Shown here piece by piece: positions 51,183-61,315 of a DNA stretch of 64,000 nt; the first letter of the stretch is position 1; each line of letters begins with the position of its first letter. Made by a program: the position numbers and the translations under genes. The stretch spans positions 930,001-994,000 of the forward strand of contig NZ_CP126268.1 of the NCBI RefSeq assembly GCF_003234795.2, read 5' to 3'. The notes beneath the pieces are model-generated. The model made no database searches. It saw only the letters and a program-made list of their open reading frames with translations, and was not told where the DNA came from. This DNA is from Curtobacterium sp. MCLR17_032. Lineage in GTDB: Bacteria > Actinomycetota > Actinomycetes > Actinomycetales > Microbacteriaceae.

Positions 51183-52292
51183 GTGACCCTCTTCGCCCCC
51201 GCTCCCCGTCGTCGCTCGCGCTCGCGGACCGTCGGGTGGGTGTTCGTCGCCGGAGCCGTCGTGCTGGGACTGGTGGCGAGCGTGCTGCCGAGCCCGTACG
51301 TCATCGAGATGCCCGGACCCGTGTTCAACACGATCGGTACCCAGCGGCAGGGGACGGGCAAGGACGCGAAGGACGTCGAGCTCATCGACATCGACGGACA
51401 CCGCACGTACCCGACCTCCGGCGCGCTCGACATGCTCACCGTCAGCGTGCAGGGCACCGCCACCGAGCGGCCCTCGTGGACCAGCGTCGTCCGCGCCCTG
51501 TTCACCAAGTCGCAGGCGGTCGTGCCGGCCAGCGCGATCTACCCGCCCGGCACCTCGACCGACCAGGTCAACAAGCAGGACGCCGCCGACATGACCAACT
51601 CCCAGCAGTCCGCCGTGGCCGCCGCGCTCATCCACCAGGGGTACCGGATCCCGACCGAACTCGAGGTCGGCAGCATCCAGGACGGCTCCGCAGCCGACGG
51701 CGTGGTCCGCACCGGGGACGTCGTCACCGCCTTCGACGGCACGTCGCTGCGCACCAACGCCGATGCGACCACGCTCCGTGAACTCGTCGCGAAGCACGGC
51801 ACCTCGTCGCCCGCGACGGTCACGGTGGAGCGCGGGGGCGCGAGTCGGGAGCTGTCCCTGACCCCCCGGTCCGAGCAGGGCACCGCGCTGATCGGCGTCG
51901 GCGTCGTCGAGCACTACGACTTCCCCTTCGACGTCGACATCACGCTGCAGGACGTCGGCGGCCCCTCGGCCGGCATGATGTTCGCGCTCGGGATCATCGA
52001 CGAGATCACGCCGGGCAAGCTCAACGGCGGCGAGCACGTCGCGGGCACCGGCACGATCACCGCGGCCGGCGAGGTCGGCCCCATCGGTGGCATCCGCCAG
52101 AAGCTCTACGGCGCCGAGGCCGCCGGCGCGAAGGTCTTCCTCGCCCCGAAGACGAACTGCGACGAGGTCGTCGGCCACGTGCCCGCCGGCCTCGACGTCT
52201 ACGCCGTCTCCACCCTCGACCAGGCCGTCACCGACCTGCAGACGATCGCCGCCGGCCGCAGCACCGCCGGACTCGAGCGCTGCACGCGCTGA
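51183..52292 (+). CDS. PDZ and Lon-type (S16) membrane protease, YlbL-like
   Basis: Membrane-anchored serine protease of 369 residues. An N-terminal helix (WVFVAGAVVLGLVASVLP) anchors an extracytoplasmic PDZ domain (DGSAADGVVRTGDVVTAFDG) and a Lon-like catalytic domain with the Ser/Lys dyad: Ser in VGGPSAGMMFALG near residue 262, Lys in GIRQKLYGAEAAGA near 306. The GTG at 51183 has GGAAGGA about 8 bases upstream; longer frames are antisense shadow. The same order, DUF2342 then PDZ then UPF0182, is found in M. tuberculosis around Rv3193c-Rv3195. Confidence 0.9.
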   Translation: MTLFAPAPRRRSRSRTVGWVFVAGAVVLGLVASVLPSPYVIEMPGPVFNTIGTQRQGTGKDAKDVELIDIDGHRTYPTSGALDMLTVSVQGTATERPSWTSVVRALFTKSQAVVPASAIYPPGTSTDQVNKQDAADMTNSQQSAVAAALIHQGYRIPTELEVGSIQDGSAADGVVRTGDVVTAFDGTSLRTNADATTLRELVAKHGTSSPATVTVERGGASRELSLTPRSEQGTALIGVGVVEHYDFPFDVDITLQDVGGPSAGMMFALGIIDEITPGKLNGGEHVAGTGTITAAGEVGPIGGIRQKLYGAEAAGAKVFLAPKTNCDEVVGHVPAGLDVYAVSTLDQAVTDLQTIAAGRSTAGLERCTR

Positions 52293-52344
52293 GTGCGGCT
52301 CGGCCTGGGCGCCGTCCGACCGGACTGACGGGGCGGACGGGGGA

Positions 52345-52372
52345 CGGGCCTCCCGGCCGGACTGGAGGCCCG
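52345..52372 (+). terminator. Inverted-orientation GGCCTCC hairpin after the protease gene
   Basis: CGGGCCTCC (52345-52353) pairs with GGAGGCCCG (52364-52372) across ten bases. It is the same stem as the other terminators, but with arms swapped. Confidence 0.55.
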
Positions 52373-52399
52373 AGCCGGCTTCCTGAGACGCAGCACAGG

Positions 52400-52426
52400 T
52401 TGACTGTCGGCCGGGGCGAATAGGAT
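52400..52426 (+). promoter_or_regulatory. Candidate promoter of the UPF0182 gene
   Basis: TTGACT (52400-52405) and TAGGAT (52421-52426) are both near consensus, with a short 15-base spacer. It would give a leader of about 50 bases before the GTG at 52487. The short spacer lowers confidence. Confidence 0.45.
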
Positions 52427-52486
52427 CGACGCACTGACGGCTCGGCCTGCCGGCGCCGCCGGTCCGACACGTCTGGAGCACAACAA

Positions 52487-55400
52487 GTGACGAACACCTC
52501 GTCCACCGCGGGACGGCGCTCGCCGCGTGTCCCGATCGTGGTCACGATCATCGTGCTGGCCGCACTGGTGATCGGCTTCTTCATCTTCGCCAGCCTCTAC
52601 ACCGACTACGCGTGGTTCACGCAACTCGGGTTCGAGCGGGTCCTCACCACCAGGTGGCTCGCCGGGACGGCGATGTTCGTCGCCGGGTTCCTGGGGATGG
52701 CCGTCCCGGTCTGGCTGAGCATCACGCTCGCCTTCCGGTTCCGCCCCGTCTACGCGAAGCTCAACTCGCAGCTCGACCGCTACCAGCAGGTCATCGAACC
52801 GCTGCGCCGCGTCGTCATGCTCGGCATCCCCGCGGTGCTCGGCGTCTTCGCCGGGCTCGCGACGGCGCCGCGCTGGAGCATGGTGCTCGAGTACTTCAAC
52901 CGCACCCCCTTCGGCAAGACGGACCCGCAGTTCGGGCTCGACATCGGGTTCTACGTCTTCGAGCTCCCGTTCTGGCGTGCCGTCGTGGCGTACTCGTCCG
53001 CGGTCGTCCTGATCGCCGGACTCGCCGCCCTCGCCGCCACGTACCTGTACGGGGCCCTCCGCTTCGGCGGGCGCGAGGTCCGCATCTCGCGGGCCGCCCG
53101 CATCCAGCTCGCGGTCACGGCCGGCCTCTACATCGCCCTGCAGGCCGCCAGCCTGTGGCTCGACCAGTACGCCGCGCTGACCAAGGACAACTCGCTCATC
53201 ACCGGTGCCCAGTACACCGAGGTGAACGCGACCATCCCGGGGCGCGAGATCATGGCGGGCATCGCCGCGATCGTGGCGATCCTGTTCATCGTCACCGCGG
53301 TCATCGGCCGCTGGCGGATCTCGATCGTCGGCACCGGCCTGCTCCTGGTCGCGGCGATCGTCATCGGCGGCATCTACCCGTGGATCGTGCAGCGCCTGCA
53401 GGTCGCACCGAGCGAGCGGTCGTTCGAGTCCGCGTTCATCCAGCGGAACATCGACGCCACGCGTGACGCCTACGACGTCGCCGGGGTCAAGGAACGCGAC
53501 TACGACGCGACCACCACAGCCAGCTCGGGTGCCCTGTCGGAGGACGCCCAGACCACGGCGAACATCCGCATCATCGACCCGAAGATCGTGGCCGACACGT
53601 ACAGCCAGCTGCAGCAGTACCGGCAGTACTACAAGTTCCCCGACCAGCTCGACGTCGACCGGTACCAGGTCGACGGCAAGACCGAGGACACCGTCCTGGC
53701 CGTGCGCGACATCGACCTCGACGGCCTCGGCGCGTCGGCGACGCAGTACAACCGCACGTTCGTCTACACCCACGGCTACGGCGTCGTCGCGGCGTACGGC
53801 AACCAGCGTGCGAGCGACGGCAAGCCGGTCTTCATCGAGTCGGGCATCCCGGCCGGTGGCGATCTCGGCAAGTACCAGCCGCGCGTGTACTTCGGCGAGA
53901 ACTCGCCCGCGTACTCGATCGTCGGGGCACCGAAGGGCACCAAGGACGTCGAGCTGGACTACCCGTCCGGGTCCGACGACAACGACGGCAACGCGACCAC
54001 GACCTACGCGGCCGACGGTGGGCCGAAGATCGGCAACTTCTTCAACCGCCTGGTCTACGCGGCGAAGTTCCAGTCCGAGCAGATCCTGCTGTCGAACGCC
54101 GTGAACGCCAACTCGCAGATCCTCTACGACCGTGACCCGGTGCAGCGCGTCAGCAAGGTCGCGCCGTACCTGAAGCTCGACAAGGACGCCTACCCGGCGA
54201 TCGTCGACAACCGCATCCAGTGGGTCGTCGACGGGTACACCACGAGCAACGCGTACCCGTACTCGCAGAGCCAGAGCATGACGGACAGCATCAACGGCAC
54301 CGACACCGGCAGCTTCCGCACCGACCAGGTGAACTACATCCGGAACTCGGTCAAGGCCACCGTCGACGCCTACACCGGCAAGGTCACGCTCTACGCCTGG
54401 GACACCACCGACCCGGTGCTGAAGACCTGGCAGAAGATCTTCCCGACGTCGCTGCAGCCGGTCTCCTCGATGAGCGCCGACCTGTTGGCGCACGTCCGCT
54501 ACCCGACGGACCTGTTCAAGGTCCAGCGGAGCATCCTCGGCACCTACCACGTCACCAACGCCAACTCGTTCTACTCGGGCGACGACGCATGGACGACCCC
54601 GGTGGACCCGACTTCGACGTCGACGAGCGCGGGGGACTCCGACTCGGCCGGCTCCGGTTCGGGGACGAACACGACCACGACGAACGCCCTGGGGACGCAG
54701 ACCACCGCGACGAACCCCGACCAGCAGGACCCGTACTACCTGACGATGAAGGTCCCCGGCTCCGGGACGGCGTACTCGCTGTACAGCACGTACATCCCGA
54801 AGCAGAACTCGTCGTCGAACGCGCGCAACGTCCTGACCGGCTACCTGGCCGTCGGGTCGGACGCCAGCGGGGCCGGCAAGGGCAAGAAGGGCAAGGGGTA
54901 CGGCAAGCTCACGCTGCTGACCATCCCCAAGACCGACAGCATCCCGGGGCCGTCGCAGGTGCAGAACCTGTTCAACTCCGACCCGACCGTGTCGCAGGAG
55001 CTCAACATCCTGAAGCGCGGCAACAGCACGGTGAAGCAGGGCAACCTGCTGACCCTGCCGGTGGGTGGCGGGTTCCTCTACGTCCAGCCGGTGTACGTGC
55101 AGTCCACCTCGAGCGGCTCCTACCCGCTGCTGCAGAAGGTCCTGGTGGCCTTCGGCGACAAGATCGCGTTCGAGGACACGCTCGACCAGGCGCTCGACAA
55201 GCTGTTCGGTGGCAACTCCGGTGCGGCCGCGGGTGACTCCGGTGCGGCGTCCGGCTCCGGCTCCGACTCGGGTGACTCCGGGTCGGGGACCTCGACCGGC
55301 GGCGCTACGGGCGGTGCCACGGGAGGCTCCACGGGCGGCTCGTCCGCGGGCAGCAGCAACCCGGACGTGCAGCAGGCGCTGTCCGACGCCGACAAGGCGC

Positions 55401-55525
55401 TCCGGGCCCGCGAGCAGGCGTACGCCGACAACGACCTCGTCGCTGCGGCCGAGGCCGACAAGCAGCTGCAGCAGGCCATCGAGGCCGCCATCGCAGCCGA
55501 GAACAGCACCGCCTCGAAGGGCTGA
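52487..55525 (+). CDS. UPF0182 family large membrane protein
   Basis: 1012 residues, the expected size. Seven hydrophobic helices fill the first ~330 residues (for example IVVTIIVLAALVIGFFIFAS and AVVLIAGLAALAATYLYGAL). A large extracytoplasmic domain follows (YPAIVDNRIQWVVDGYTTSN, LFKVQRSILGTYHVTNANSF). The C-terminus has a Gly/Ser-rich linker (DSGDSGSGTSTGGATGGAT) and a terminal helix rich in Ala/Glu (AADKALRAREQAYADNDL). Function unknown; ubiquitous in actinobacteria. A GGAG a few bases before the GTG is plausible. A hairpin follows the stop. Confidence 0.93.
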   Translation: MTNTSSTAGRRSPRVPIVVTIIVLAALVIGFFIFASLYTDYAWFTQLGFERVLTTRWLAGTAMFVAGFLGMAVPVWLSITLAFRFRPVYAKLNSQLDRYQQVIEPLRRVVMLGIPAVLGVFAGLATAPRWSMVLEYFNRTPFGKTDPQFGLDIGFYVFELPFWRAVVAYSSAVVLIAGLAALAATYLYGALRFGGREVRISRAARIQLAVTAGLYIALQAASLWLDQYAALTKDNSLITGAQYTEVNATIPGREIMAGIAAIVAILFIVTAVIGRWRISIVGTGLLLVAAIVIGGIYPWIVQRLQVAPSERSFESAFIQRNIDATRDAYDVAGVKERDYDATTTASSGALSEDAQTTANIRIIDPKIVADTYSQLQQYRQYYKFPDQLDVDRYQVDGKTEDTVLAVRDIDLDGLGASATQYNRTFVYTHGYGVVAAYGNQRASDGKPVFIESGIPAGGDLGKYQPRVYFGENSPAYSIVGAPKGTKDVELDYPSGSDDNDGNATTTYAADGGPKIGNFFNRLVYAAKFQSEQILLSNAVNANSQILYDRDPVQRVSKVAPYLKLDKDAYPAIVDNRIQWVVDGYTTSNAYPYSQSQSMTDSINGTDTGSFRTDQVNYIRNSVKATVDAYTGKVTLYAWDTTDPVLKTWQKIFPTSLQPVSSMSADLLAHVRYPTDLFKVQRSILGTYHVTNANSFYSGDDAWTTPVDPTSTSTSAGDSDSAGSGSGTNTTTTNALGTQTTATNPDQQDPYYLTMKVPGSGTAYSLYSTYIPKQNSSSNARNVLTGYLAVGSDASGAGKGKKGKGYGKLTLLTIPKTDSIPGPSQVQNLFNSDPTVSQELNILKRGNSTVKQGNLLTLPVGGGFLYVQPVYVQSTSSGSYPLLQKVLVAFGDKIAFEDTLDQALDKLFGGNSGAAAGDSGAASGSGSDSGDSGSGTSTGGATGGATGGSTGGSSAGSSNPDVQQALSDADKALRAREQAYADNDLVAAAEADKQLQQAIEAAIAAENSTASKG

Positions 55526-55530
55526 ACACG

Positions 55531-55564
55531 CCGAGCGGGGTGCTCGATTTGGCACCCCGCTCGG
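55531..55564 (+). terminator. Terminator of UPF0182 gene, overlapping the tRNA promoter
   Basis: CCGAGCGGGGTGC (55531-55543) pairs with GCACCCCGCTCGG (55552-55564), loop TCGATTTG. The -35 box of the tRNA promoter (TTGGCA, 55549-55554) lies in its loop and right arm. Confidence 0.8.
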
Positions 55565-55577
55565 GTCCGTGTAGTGT
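55549..55577 (+). promoter_or_regulatory. Promoter of the initiator tRNA
   Basis: TTGGCA (55549-55554), a 17-base spacer and TAGTGT (55572-55577), 11 bases before the tRNA. Spacing is ideal. The -35 box is inside the terminator hairpin of the upstream gene. Confidence 0.75.
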
Positions 55578-55588
55578 TTTCCATGTGC

Positions 55589-55665
55589 CGCGGGGTGGAG
55601 CAGTTCGGTAGCTCGCTGGGCTCATAACCCAGAGGTCGTAGGTTCAAATCCTGCCCCCGCAACCA
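55589..55665 (+). tRNA. Initiator tRNA-fMet (CAT)
   Basis: 77-nt tRNA with encoded CCA. Acceptor arm CGCGGGG (55589-55595) pairs with CCCCGCA, leaving the C1-A72 mismatch that marks bacterial initiator tRNAs. The anticodon arm is CTGGG-CTCATAA-CCCAG, with anticodon CAT and the three G-C pairs needed for P-site binding. The T arm is GTAGG-TTCAAAT-CCTGC. It has its own promoter and a terminator hairpin about ten bases downstream. Confidence 0.98.
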
Positions 55666-55675
55666 ACGCGACACG

Positions 55676-55707
55676 AGAAGCCCCGGTCCTCACGGACCGG
55701 GGCTTCT
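55676..55707 (+). terminator. Terminator after initiator tRNA
   Basis: AGAAGCCCCGGTCC (55676-55689) pairs with GGACCGGGGCTTCT (55694-55707), loop TCAC. A duplicated GGGCTTCTTCGCGTTCC follows. Confidence 0.85.
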
Positions 55708-55761
55708 TCGCGTTCCCGGGCTTCTTCGCGTTCCGGGGCCGAGCGCGGCTAGCCTGGCACC

Positions 55762-56577
55762 GTGATGACCCTGACCATCGCGGCAGCCCAGTTCGCCCCC
55801 GTCGACGACACCGCCGCGAACCTCCGCTCCGTGGCCGATGCTGCCCGGACCGCGGTGGAGCGGGGCGCACAGCTCCTGGTCACGCCGGAGTACACCTCGT
55901 ACTTCACGCCCGAGATCGACGACCGCTTCGTCGCGGCAGCGCAGCCGCTCGACGGGTCCTTCGTCACCGGCCTCCGTCGGATCGCCCGCAGCACCGGCAT
56001 CGCGCTGGTCGTCGGCGTGGCCGAGACGGGGGAGACGGCGGAGCGCTTCCGGAACACCCTCGTGGCGATCGGTGCGGACGGCTCGGTGCTGACCACGTAC
56101 CGCAAGGTGCACCTCTACGACGCGTTCGGGTCGCGGGAGTCCGACCGCATCGAGGCCGGCGATCCCGCACAGCTGCCGGTGGTCGAGGTCGCGGGCGTCC
56201 GGGTCGGCCTCGAGACCTGCTACGACCTGCGTTTCCCGGAGGTCACCCGCCGCCTGGCCGCGCCCGAGCACGGCGCTGCCGACGTCGTGGTCCTGCCGGC
56301 CGAGTGGGTCCGGGGTCCGGGCAAGGAACACCACTGGCGGACGCTGTTGACCGCACGGGCGATCGAGAACACCGTGTGGGTCGTCGGCGTCGGGCAGGCG
56401 CCGCCCGTCGGCATCGGTGGCACGGTCGCGCTCGACCCCACGGGGACGGCGGTCGCCGCGCTCGGGGCCGAGCCCGGACTGCTCGTCACGGCCGTCGACA
56501 CCGCCGTCACCGAGCGGGTGCGGGCCGTGAACCCGTCGCTGTCCCTGCGCCGGTACGACGTCCAGCCGCGCGACTGA
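55762..56577 (+). CDS. Carbon-nitrogen hydrolase (nitrilase superfamily, Nit-like)
   Basis: Cytosolic amidase of 271 residues with the full Glu-Lys-Cys triad: Glu43 in VTPEYTSYF, Lys near 115 in TYRKVHLYDAFG and Cys near 153 in GLETCYDLRFPE. This matches Nit1/Nit2-type omega-amidase or deaminated-glutathione amidase members. GTG-ATG at 55762 follows a TAGCCT box by six bases, so it is leaderless. A repair role (hydrolysing a transamination by-product) would fit its convergent neighbour, an aminotransferase, but that is inference. Confidence 0.9.
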   Translation: MMTLTIAAAQFAPVDDTAANLRSVADAARTAVERGAQLLVTPEYTSYFTPEIDDRFVAAAQPLDGSFVTGLRRIARSTGIALVVGVAETGETAERFRNTLVAIGADGSVLTTYRKVHLYDAFGSRESDRIEAGDPAQLPVVEVAGVRVGLETCYDLRFPEVTRRLAAPEHGAADVVVLPAEWVRGPGKEHHWRTLLTARAIENTVWVVGVGQAPPVGIGGTVALDPTGTAVAALGAEPGLLVTAVDTAVTERVRAVNPSLSLRRYDVQPRD

Positions 56578-56580
56578 GGC

Positions 56581-56636
56581 GCACCCGCCGCGCGCGACGC
56601 ACACCGCCGCGCGGCGCACACCGCCCTGCGCGCGGC
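56581..56636. repeat. Tandem GCACACCGCCGCGCG repeats at a convergent junction
   Basis: Three imperfect copies (GCACCCGCCGCGCGCG, GCACACCGCCGCGCGG, GCACACCGCCCTGCGCGC) fill the 59 bp between the nitrilase and aminotransferase genes. GCCGCGCGGC-type stems can form. Confidence 0.6.
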
Positions 56637-57839
56637 TCAGACCGCCGTGGCGAGCCCTGCCAGCCGGGCCACGGCCTCCTCGAGCACCGACCGCTGCTTG
56701 CAGAAGGCGAACCGGATGAGCGACCGGTACCCGTCGACGTGGTCCGGGCGGACGAACGCCGACACCGGCACCCCCACCACGCCGGCCAGTCGTGGGAGCT
56801 CCAGGCAGAGCGCCCGGGCGTCCGCGTGCCCGAGCGGAGCCGCGTCCGCGATGACGAAGTAGCCCGCGTCCGGCCGCAGCACGTCGAAGCCGGCGGCTGC
56901 GAGCCCGGTGGCCAGGATCTCCTGCTTCGCCCCGAGGTCCGCCGCGATCCCGGCGAAGACGGCGTCGGGCAGGCGGAGTCCGGTGGCGATCGCCGGCTGG
57001 AACGGCGCCCCGTTGACGAAGGTCAGGTACTGCTTGACGGTCGTGATCGCCTCGACCAGGGCCGGGGGAGCGGTGAGCCAGCCGATCTTCCACCCCGTCG
57101 TGTTGAAGGTCTTGCCAGCACTCGAGATCGAGACCGTGCGCTCGCGTGCCCCGGGGAGCGTGACCGGGGGGACGTGGGTGCCGGCGAACGCCAGGTGTTC
57201 GTAGACCTCGTCGGTGACGATGACCGCGTCGAACTGCTCGGCGAGCTCGACCACGGTGCGGAGGACTTCGACCGGCAGCACCCGGCCGGTCGGGTTGTGC
57301 GGTGTGTTCACCAGCACGACCCGGGTGCGGTCGGAGAAGGCGGCGCGCAGGTCGGCCTCGTCGGGCAGGAAGTCGGGGGCCCGCAGCGGCACGGTGACGT
57401 GCGTCGCACCGGCCAGCCGGATGAGCGCCCCGTAGGCGTCGTAGAACGGCTCGAAGGTGACGACCTCGTCACCGGGCTCGACGAGCGCGAGCAGGGTGGC
57501 GGCCAACGCCTCGGTCGCGCCGGCGGTGACCAGGACCTCCCGATCGGGGTCGACGTCCAGGCCGTACCAGCGCGCCTGGTGCTCGGCGACGGCCGCGCGC
57601 AGGTCCGGGGTGCCCCGACCCGGCGGGTACTGGTTCGCGCCAGCGCGGATCGCCGCCACCGCGGCGTCCAGGACCTCGGCGGGCCCGTCCTCGTCGGGGA
57701 AGCCCTGCCCCAGGTTGATCGCTCCGGTGGCCGCCGCCAGGGCGCTCATCTCGGCGAAGACGGTCGGCGCGGGCACCCCGTCGGGTCCCAGGAGCATCGC
57801 GCCCTCGGCGGCTCGCAGCCACGGACCGGTCTGCCGCAT
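56637..57839 (-). CDS. Class I/II PLP-dependent aminotransferase
   Basis: About 400 residues. The catalytic Lys is near residue 241 (SISSAGKTFNTTGWKIGW), with the N-terminal INLGQGFPDEDGP motif and substrate segment NTPHNPTGRVLP, typical of kynurenine/methionine-type aminotransferases (KAT/YbdL group). The ATG at 57839 (MRQTGPWLRAAEG) has GAGAGGGG about 6 bases upstream. It converges with a nitrilase-like amidase and is divergent from htrA. The alpha-keto acid product of this family can be an omega-amidase substrate, so a link between the two is possible. Confidence 0.88.
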   Translation of the reverse strand: MRQTGPWLRAAEGAMLLGPDGVPAPTVFAEMSALAAATGAINLGQGFPDEDGPAEVLDAAVAAIRAGANQYPPGRGTPDLRAAVAEHQARWYGLDVDPDREVLVTAGATEALAATLLALVEPGDEVVTFEPFYDAYGALIRLAGATHVTVPLRAPDFLPDEADLRAAFSDRTRVVLVNTPHNPTGRVLPVEVLRTVVELAEQFDAVIVTDEVYEHLAFAGTHVPPVTLPGARERTVSISSAGKTFNTTGWKIGWLTAPPALVEAITTVKQYLTFVNGAPFQPAIATGLRLPDAVFAGIAADLGAKQEILATGLAAAGFDVLRPDAGYFVIADAAPLGHADARALCLELPRLAGVVGVPVSAFVRPDHVDGYRSLIRFAFCKQRSVLEEAVARLAGLATAV

Positions 57840-58099
57840 GAGCGACCCCTCTCGACGTCGAGGCACCGGCCGGGAGGCGCGGCGCACGCTGGCCCCCAAC
57901 CTAGCGTCCGCCCCGTCCCGGCTCCGGCGGTCGCCGCCGCCGTGTGCAGACCCCGTTCGTCGAGCGGCCCTCGTCCGTCGTGTGCGGACCGGGCACACAG
58001 CTGACGCATACGATCGGCTTGGCCAGCTCGCAGGTGCGCCATCATGACCGCCCAGGTCGGTGGTGGAGACTGCAGGAGCTTGAAAGGAGCACGTCCAAC

Positions 58100-60085
<1,986 letters not shown>

Positions 60086-60100
60086 CCCGACCATCCCCAT

Positions 60101-60140
60101 GACGGGAGGCCCGCCACCAGCCGGTGGCGGGCCTCCCGTC
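60101..60140 (+). terminator. GACGGGAGGC-type hairpin after htrA
   Basis: Arms GACGGGAGGCCCGCCACC (60101-60118) and GGTGGCGGGCCTCCCGTC (60123-60140) are exact inverted repeats, loop AGCC. A TAGGCT box follows at 60205 for the next gene. Confidence 0.85.
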
Positions 60141-60271
60141 CGTCCGGGGCCGGCTCCAGGAATCGGCTCCAGGGGTCGGCCAGGTGCCCATCGCGGGTGC
60201 TTGATAGGCTCGGTCCGCTCTGCGGGGCGGCCCCACGGGTCGCCTCGTGCCCGCCGGACCCCGAGGATCAC

Positions 60272-61315
60272 ATGCAGCACGACGGACAGGCCCTGCCAGG
60301 TGTCTCCTACGTCATGCCCGTCCTCAACGAGGTGACCGAGGTCCGCGCCGCGGTGGGCAGTCTGCTCGAGCAGGACTACGCCGGGCCGTTCGAGGTCATC
60401 CTGGCCCTCGGCCCGTCGATCGACGGCACGAACGAACTCGTCGCCGAGATGAGCGCCGCCGACCCACGCATCCGTGCGGTCGACAACCCGGTCGGCTCGA
60501 CGCCCGCCGGTCTCAACGTCGCGATCCGGGCCTCCGAGCACCCGATCGTCGTCCGTGTCGACGCACACAGCGTCCTGCCGCCCGACTACACGCGCATCGC
60601 CGTCCGGACCCTGCAGGAGTCGGGCGCCGACAACGTCGGTGGCATCATGCGCGCCGAGGGCCGGACGCCGTTCGAGCAGGCCGTGGCCCTGGCCTACGGC
60701 AGTCGCGTCGGCCTGGGCGGGACCCCGCACCACGTCGGTGGCCAGGCGGGCCCGGCCGAGACCGCGTACCTCGGGGTGTTCCGACGCGAGCGCCTGTTCG
60801 CGGTCGGGCTCTTCGACGAGGGCATCAAACGCGGCCAGGACTGGGAGCTCAACCGACGCCTCCGCACCACGGGCGGCACGGTCTGGTTCACGCCGGAACT
60901 CGTCGTCACCTACCGGCCGCGGCCGAGCCTGAAGCGTCTGGTCCGGCAGTTCGTCGCCACCGGCCTCTGGCGCGGTGAACTGGCACGCCGGTTCCCGGCC
61001 GGCAACGGCCTGCGCTACTTCGTCCCGCCGCTGATGGTCCTGGCCGTCGCCCTCGGGCTCGTCGCCGGACTCGTCGGTGTCGTCGGGGCGGTCCTCGGCT
61101 CGCCGCTCGCGTGGGCGATGACCGGGTTCGCGGTGCCGGCGGTCTACCTGCTCTTCGTCGTCGTCGGTGCCCTCGCGGTGTCGCGGCGATCGGTGCCGGC
61201 GACGCGGGCGTGGCTGCTCGTCGTCCTGCCGTGCATCCACGTCGGCTGGGGTGTCGGCTTCATCATCGGGTTCCTGACACGGACCTCCGATCTGACCACG
61301 CACACGGGACGGTGA
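60272..61315 (+). CDS. Family 2 glycosyltransferase with C-terminal membrane helices
   Basis: About 347 residues, ExoA/succinoglycan-type GT2. N-terminal nucleotide-sugar fold (VSYVMPVLNEVTEVRAAVGS, DGTNELV), a metal-binding segment VRVDAHSVLPPDY (DxD variant), acceptor motif KRGQDWELNRRLRTTGG, then three C-terminal helices (PLMVLAVALGLVAGLVGVVG and following). The ATG at 60272 has GAGGA before it. It opens a same-strand run of four envelope genes, the next starting in its stop codon. Confidence 0.85.
   Translation: MQHDGQALPGVSYVMPVLNEVTEVRAAVGSLLEQDYAGPFEVILALGPSIDGTNELVAEMSAADPRIRAVDNPVGSTPAGLNVAIRASEHPIVVRVDAHSVLPPDYTRIAVRTLQESGADNVGGIMRAEGRTPFEQAVALAYGSRVGLGGTPHHVGGQAGPAETAYLGVFRRERLFAVGLFDEGIKRGQDWELNRRLRTTGGTVWFTPELVVTYRPRPSLKRLVRQFVATGLWRGELARRFPAGNGLRYFVPPLMVLAVALGLVAGLVGVVGAVLGSPLAWAMTGFAVPAVYLLFVVVGALAVSRRSVPATRAWLLVVLPCIHVGWGVGFIIGFLTRTSDLTTHTGR

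Noticed and set aside
52199..55555. 1118-residue open frame on the minus strand
   Set aside because: It lies entirely antisense to the UPF0182 gene, is rich in Arg/Val/Asp in the way typical of GC-rich shadow frames, and has no recognisable domain.
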